From: Verrucomicrobiaceae bacterium
Lineage (GTDB): Bacteria > Verrucomicrobiota > Verrucomicrobiia > Verrucomicrobiales > Verrucomicrobiaceae
NCBI GenBank assembly: GCA_947458455.1
Contig: CANGYJ010000002.1
Location: 124,001 to 188,000, forward strand
DNA length: 64,000 nt
Direction of reading: 5' to 3'
Within the stretch, counting starts at the first letter, position 1, and each line of letters starts with the position of its first letter. Under the pieces are notes generated by a model. That model was not told the origin of the DNA. It saw nothing but the letters and a program-made list of their open reading frames with translations, and searched no databases. The position numbers were made by a program, and so were the translations under genes. Shown one piece after another: positions 61,037 through 64,000 of the stretch.

Positions 61037-62641
61037 TCACTTCACGATCGTCCAGGACAGCCAGTAGGCCTGTGCCATGACGAGCAGGCCCATGAGCAGC
61101 GCCAGCGCGATGCTATGCCAGAAGACACTGCGAAGCACCGTGCCTGCATCGGGACTCTCGGGATGCCCGCCGGTCGCCACACTGGCCACGACGATGCTTT
61201 GCGCGTCGATCATTTTGCCCATCACCCCACCGCTGCTGTTCGCCGCAGCCATTTGAATGGGTGAGAGATGGAGCTGGTTCGCGGTGACCTGCTGGAGATT
61301 GCCAAAGAGCACATTAGAAGAGGTGTCGCTGCCGGTGAGAGCCACGCCGAGCCAACCGATGATCGGCGAGAAGAACGGAAACAACCATCCGGTCGAGGCC
61401 ATCATGAGCCCCATCGTCGTATCCGTGCCGCTGTATCGGGTCACATAGCCGAGGGCGAGCATCAGCGAGATGGTGAGCAGAGAGACACGCAGCTTCCAGA
61501 TGGTCTCGAAGTAGATTTTCACCACCCGTCCCGGCTTCAGGCCGAGACACAGGCCCGCCAGCAGGCCCGCGAGCATCGCGGCGGTGCCGGTGGCTGATAG
61601 TGCGTTGAATTTGAACACCGCCTTCTCGACCTCCGCGTGCATGACGACCGGCGGCACCTTCTCGATGGCCTTGTGCAGCAGCGGCACCTCGATCTCGCGA
61701 TTGAAGAGGCTGTTGAGGCCAGTCTTCACCTGCGGCATGCCCCAGAGGAACACGAAGGTCGTGAGGAATATCCACGGCAGCCAAGCCTTCCATGCGCCAG
61801 GAACTGCGGAGGCCTCCGCCGTCTTCGTTTTCGGCTTCCACACCTTCATGAAAAGCACGAGCGACACCATCGCCGCCACGGCGCTGACGATGTCCACTAG
61901 CCACGGGCCATGGTCGTTGCTCATCACGAACTGCATCACGCCAAAGCTCGCGCCGGTCACCAAGCACGCCGGCCACACGCCCAGCATGCCGCGCCATCCC
62001 GCTTGTGCCGCCACCAGCCAAAAGGGCACGATGAGCGAGAACAGCGGCAACTGCCGTCCCACCATCGCGCTGAGCGAAAGCAGATCTAGACCCGTGATGT
62101 CCGCCAGCGTCGTCAGTGGCGTGCCGAGCGAGCCAAAGGCCACCGGTGCCGTGTTGCCGATGAGCGCCAGTTTCGCGGCTTCGAGAGGTTTGAAGCCGAG
62201 GCCGATCATCAAAGCGCCCGTGATGGCCACCGGCGCTCCAAAACCCGCCGCGCCTTCGATGAAAGCCCCGAAACTGAACGCGATGAGCAGGGCTTGAATG
62301 CGTCGGTCACTCGAAAAGCCCGCAATTTGACGCTGCAGCACGGCGAACTGGCCGGTCTCGACACTCAGATTGTAAACGAACATCGCATTCAGCACGATCC
62401 AGCCGATGGGAAACAAGCCAAACACCGCGCCATTCACCGCGGCCATGCCTGCCAGTGGCGCGGGCATGTGATACACGAACACCGCAATCCCCAGCGCCGC
62501 GATCAAACCTGCCAGCGCCGCGAACTGCGCTCGCACATGCCAGAACGCCAGCAACCCCAGCAGCACCACCACCGGCACCGCCGCCACGAGCGAGGAGAGA
62601 ATTAGATGGCCGAGGGGATCGTAGTTTTGGGTCCAGTGCAT
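61037..62641 (-). CDS. lldP: L-lactate permease
   Basis: 534 residues with 12 or more membrane helices. The LctP family is evident from FGAFIEGAAGFGAPVAITGALMIGLGF near residue 129, LIGNTAPVAFGSLGTPLTTLADITG, and LTGSDTSSNVLFGNLQQVTANQL with SSGGVMGKMIDAQSIVVA near the C-terminus. It imports lactate or glycolate with protons. Lactate dehydrogenase genes are not adjacent. ATG at 62641 matches the family start MHWTQNYDPLG. Confidence 0.93.
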   Translation of the reverse strand: MHWTQNYDPLGHLILSSLVAAVPVVVLLGLLAFWHVRAQFAALAGLIAALGIAVFVYHMPAPLAGMAAVNGAVFGLFPIGWIVLNAMFVYNLSVETGQFAVLQRQIAGFSSDRRIQALLIAFSFGAFIEGAAGFGAPVAITGALMIGLGFKPLEAAKLALIGNTAPVAFGSLGTPLTTLADITGLDLLSLSAMVGRQLPLFSLIVPFWLVAAQAGWRGMLGVWPACLVTGASFGVMQFVMSNDHGPWLVDIVSAVAAMVSLVLFMKVWKPKTKTAEASAVPGAWKAWLPWIFLTTFVFLWGMPQVKTGLNSLFNREIEVPLLHKAIEKVPPVVMHAEVEKAVFKFNALSATGTAAMLAGLLAGLCLGLKPGRVVKIYFETIWKLRVSLLTISLMLALGYVTRYSGTDTTMGLMMASTGWLFPFFSPIIGWLGVALTGSDTSSNVLFGNLQQVTANQLHLSPIQMAAANSSGGVMGKMIDAQSIVVASVATGGHPESPDAGTVLRSVFWHSIALALLMGLLVMAQAYWLSWTIVK

Positions 62642-62684
62642 GCGAACACCCATTCAAAACGAAATCCACCCGCCAAGTCCAGCA

Positions 62685-63191
62685 TCATTGTTTCTTCCTC
62701 TGAAACGGATGCAAAAACTGCTGCCAGTAGCCTTTGGGCACGGGATGGCCGCCGATGCCGTAGCCCGAGGGCCAGCGGCCGTTTTCGGGCATGTGGTGGG
62801 TGCCGAAGATCTTGTCGAAGAGGGGGAAGTGGACGGCGAAATTCACGTCGATGGCCTCCTTTTCGATGCCGTCATGCCAATGATGGAAGCGTGGCGTGAC
62901 GAGCAACTTTTCGAGGAAGCCGAACTTCCAGCCGAGATTCGAGTGTACAAAGGCGGCGTAGAGGTAAACGACGAGGACGTAGGCATTCACGGCGCCTTGG
63001 CTAAAGCCGAGCACGATCATCGGAATGACGGTGGTGCTGCGTAGAGCCAGGATTTCGAAGAAATGCATCCGCGCCCCGGCGGTCCAGTCCATCGCCTGCG
63101 CCGAGTGATGCTCCGCATGGAAGCGCCATAGCGCCGGGATGCGGTGAACCCAGTATTTCTGCGGCCACCTGCGGCTTATAGTCTCCAGAAT
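62685..63191 (-). pseudogene. Sterol desaturase/fatty acid hydroxylase family, 5'-truncated
   Basis: The frame is open from a TAA at 63192-63194 to the stop at 62685, but has no good start before ATG 63092. It codes WRFHAEHHSAQAMDW (second histidine cluster), RFHHWH (third cluster), VNFAVHFPLFDKIFGTHHMP, all typical of sterol-desaturase-family membrane oxygenases. The N-terminal membrane helices and the first His motif are missing, and HRIPALWRFH looks shortened. The intact part from 63092 alone lacks the second cluster. A 5' deletion beside the RodZ-like promoter is the simplest reading. Confidence 0.68.
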
Positions 63192-63272
63192 TTAGTTGGT
63201 CATTTTCTGAAAAAAATTTCATCGCATCCCGCTCGTCAGCGTGTCAGATTCGACCCCGTCCAACAGACACTC

Positions 63273-63893
63273 ATGAACCTTACCTTAGGCCAGCGTCTCA
63301 AAGCCGCCCGCGAAGCTCGCGGGCTCTCGCTTGCAGATGCGGCGCATGAGACGCGGATCCCCTCACAGCGGCTGATCCATCTGGAGGCGGAAAATTACGC
63401 CTCCTTCGGCAGCATGACCTATGCCCGTTCGTTCCTGAAGCTTTACAGCGATTTTCTCGACGTGAATGCCGCCGAGGTGCTCGAAGAGCTGCCCTCTGCG
63501 GTGCTTGGCGGCCCGCAGGACTACCGTCACCTGGTGGACTCCTTTGGCCCCTGGCTCCGTGAAAAGCCGCAGCGCATGGAAAAACTCGCCGATCCGGTGG
63601 TGGGCCGACTGCAAACGATCAAATCTCCCGTTCCTGCCGCACTGGCTGTTTTTATCTGCGTGTTGGCGGCCAGCGGCATCTTTGGAAAGTATGAGATGGA
63701 TTCGCAGCGCACGCTCACGAAGCAGCAGACGGTGCAGGATCAAAAACTGCCTTCCGCTGTGGAGCAGCCGATGAACATGGCCAACGAGGCTCCGCTCAGA
63801 GAGCAGGTGCAGCTGGCGATTCCGGTGGATCCGATCACCCTTCAGCCGAAACCCCGCAGCTATACGGTGCTGCAACCCGGTGACGGCCTCTAA
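63273..63893 (+). CDS. RodZ-like HTH membrane protein
   Basis: 206 residues. The N-terminal HTH_25 domain is LGQRLKAAREARGLSLADAAHETRIPSQRLIHLEAENYASFGSMTYARSFLKLYSDFL, the pattern of RodZ and related proteins, followed by a linker and a single membrane helix (PAALAVFICVLAASGIFG). The C-terminal exported part is short and lacks the usual beta domain. RodZ links MreB to the cell wall machinery; here a truncated relative is likely. ATG at 63273 is chosen. The partial gene downstream is three bases away. Confidence 0.82.
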   Translation: MNLTLGQRLKAAREARGLSLADAAHETRIPSQRLIHLEAENYASFGSMTYARSFLKLYSDFLDVNAAEVLEELPSAVLGGPQDYRHLVDSFGPWLREKPQRMEKLADPVVGRLQTIKSPVPAALAVFICVLAASGIFGKYEMDSQRTLTKQQTVQDQKLPSAVEQPMNMANEAPLREQVQLAIPVDPITLQPKPRSYTVLQPGDGL

Positions 63894-63896
63894 GCC

Positions 63897-64000
63897 ATGA
63901 CTGCTCCCGCCGTTGAACGCCGCCGCTGGTGGATCACCCCGCTTCTTTGGTCGCTCGCCATTTTCGTCGGCCTCTACATCGCCTGCCGGGTGAATGAAAC
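63897..64000 (+). CDS. Membrane protein, N-terminus only
   Basis: ATG at 63897 opens a frame that runs off the window after 34 codons. It begins with a basic segment (VERRRWWITP) and a membrane helix (LLWSLAIFVGLYIACRV). It follows the RodZ-like gene by 3 bp and is likely in the same operon. No function can be assigned. Confidence 0.6.
   Translation, partial: MTAPAVERRRWWITPLLWSLAIFVGLYIACRVNE

Noticed and set aside
1-64000. tRNA, rRNA, riboswitch or replication origin
   Set aside because: No cloverleaf-like or rRNA-like sequence, known riboswitch core or DnaA-box cluster was recognised by eye; a covariance search could still find a small RNA.

Overview
The window is a high-GC bacterial chromosome segment, densely packed with short operons on both strands. 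The gene content points to Verrucomicrobiota or a close PVC relative, probably Verrucomicrobiaceae-like. The evidence is two secreted formylglycine sulfatases, a planctomycete-type cytochrome c with DUF1587/1592/1588/1585 modules, a sorbosone-dehydrogenase-like secreted protein, PQQ-type beta-propellers, Tat-exported Gfo/Idh/MocA and TIM-barrel proteins, and a TIGR04137-type small basic protein at 55544-55696. The taxon is an inference from content; no rRNA or tRNA gene was seen.

Layout. 1-5.8 kb: a partial membrane-bound dehydrogenase, a CPBP protease, a TPM protein, then nuoD-nuoE alone behind a CRP-like palindrome, and a convergent pseudopilin. 6-9.1 kb: ppdK behind a near-consensus promoter, ending in a Lys/Ala-rich histone-like tail. 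9.2-17 kb: transporter, cytochrome, M23 peptidase, upp, CorA. 17-21.7 kb: SGNH hydrolase plus sulfatase, a REP/RAYT mobile unit, and an oxidoreductase. 21.8-31.5 kb: a DUF433/DUF5615 toxin-antitoxin pair, yebC-like, nadC with an ABC ATPase, a kinase fragment, acetate permease with DUF485, and an isomerase divergent from a LysR regulator. 31.5-37.2 kb: nitrilase, sulfatase, esterase coupled to a HigBA-like module, Tat TIM-barrel protein. 37.3-43.5 kb: der, pgsA, aat, a small AT-rich insertion bounded by a 17-bp direct repeat, speA. 43.5-51 kb: membrane and EF-hand proteins, then a two-gene unit encoding an FHA-coiled coil-membrane anchor-peptide-binding protein and a divergent Opp-type permease. 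51-64 kb: PQQ proteins, a PIN pair, a core MetE homologue, a long PurC-like protein, rluB-like, a DUF1016 nuclease coupled to a PQQ/EF-hand protein, lactate permease, a truncated sterol desaturase and a RodZ-like protein.

Two themes recur. First, 7-bp (once 8-bp) phased repeat tracts lie between genes and also run into coding sequence: inside the dehydrogenase, at the CPBP C-terminus and in a sulfatase signal peptide. Second, simple repeats expand within proteins: palindromic 9-residue units in the DUF1016 nuclease, 14-residue units in the FHA protein, and KKAAKK runs at the end of PPDK. The FHA/peptide-binding/permease pair at 45969-50962 is the best candidate for an undescribed system.
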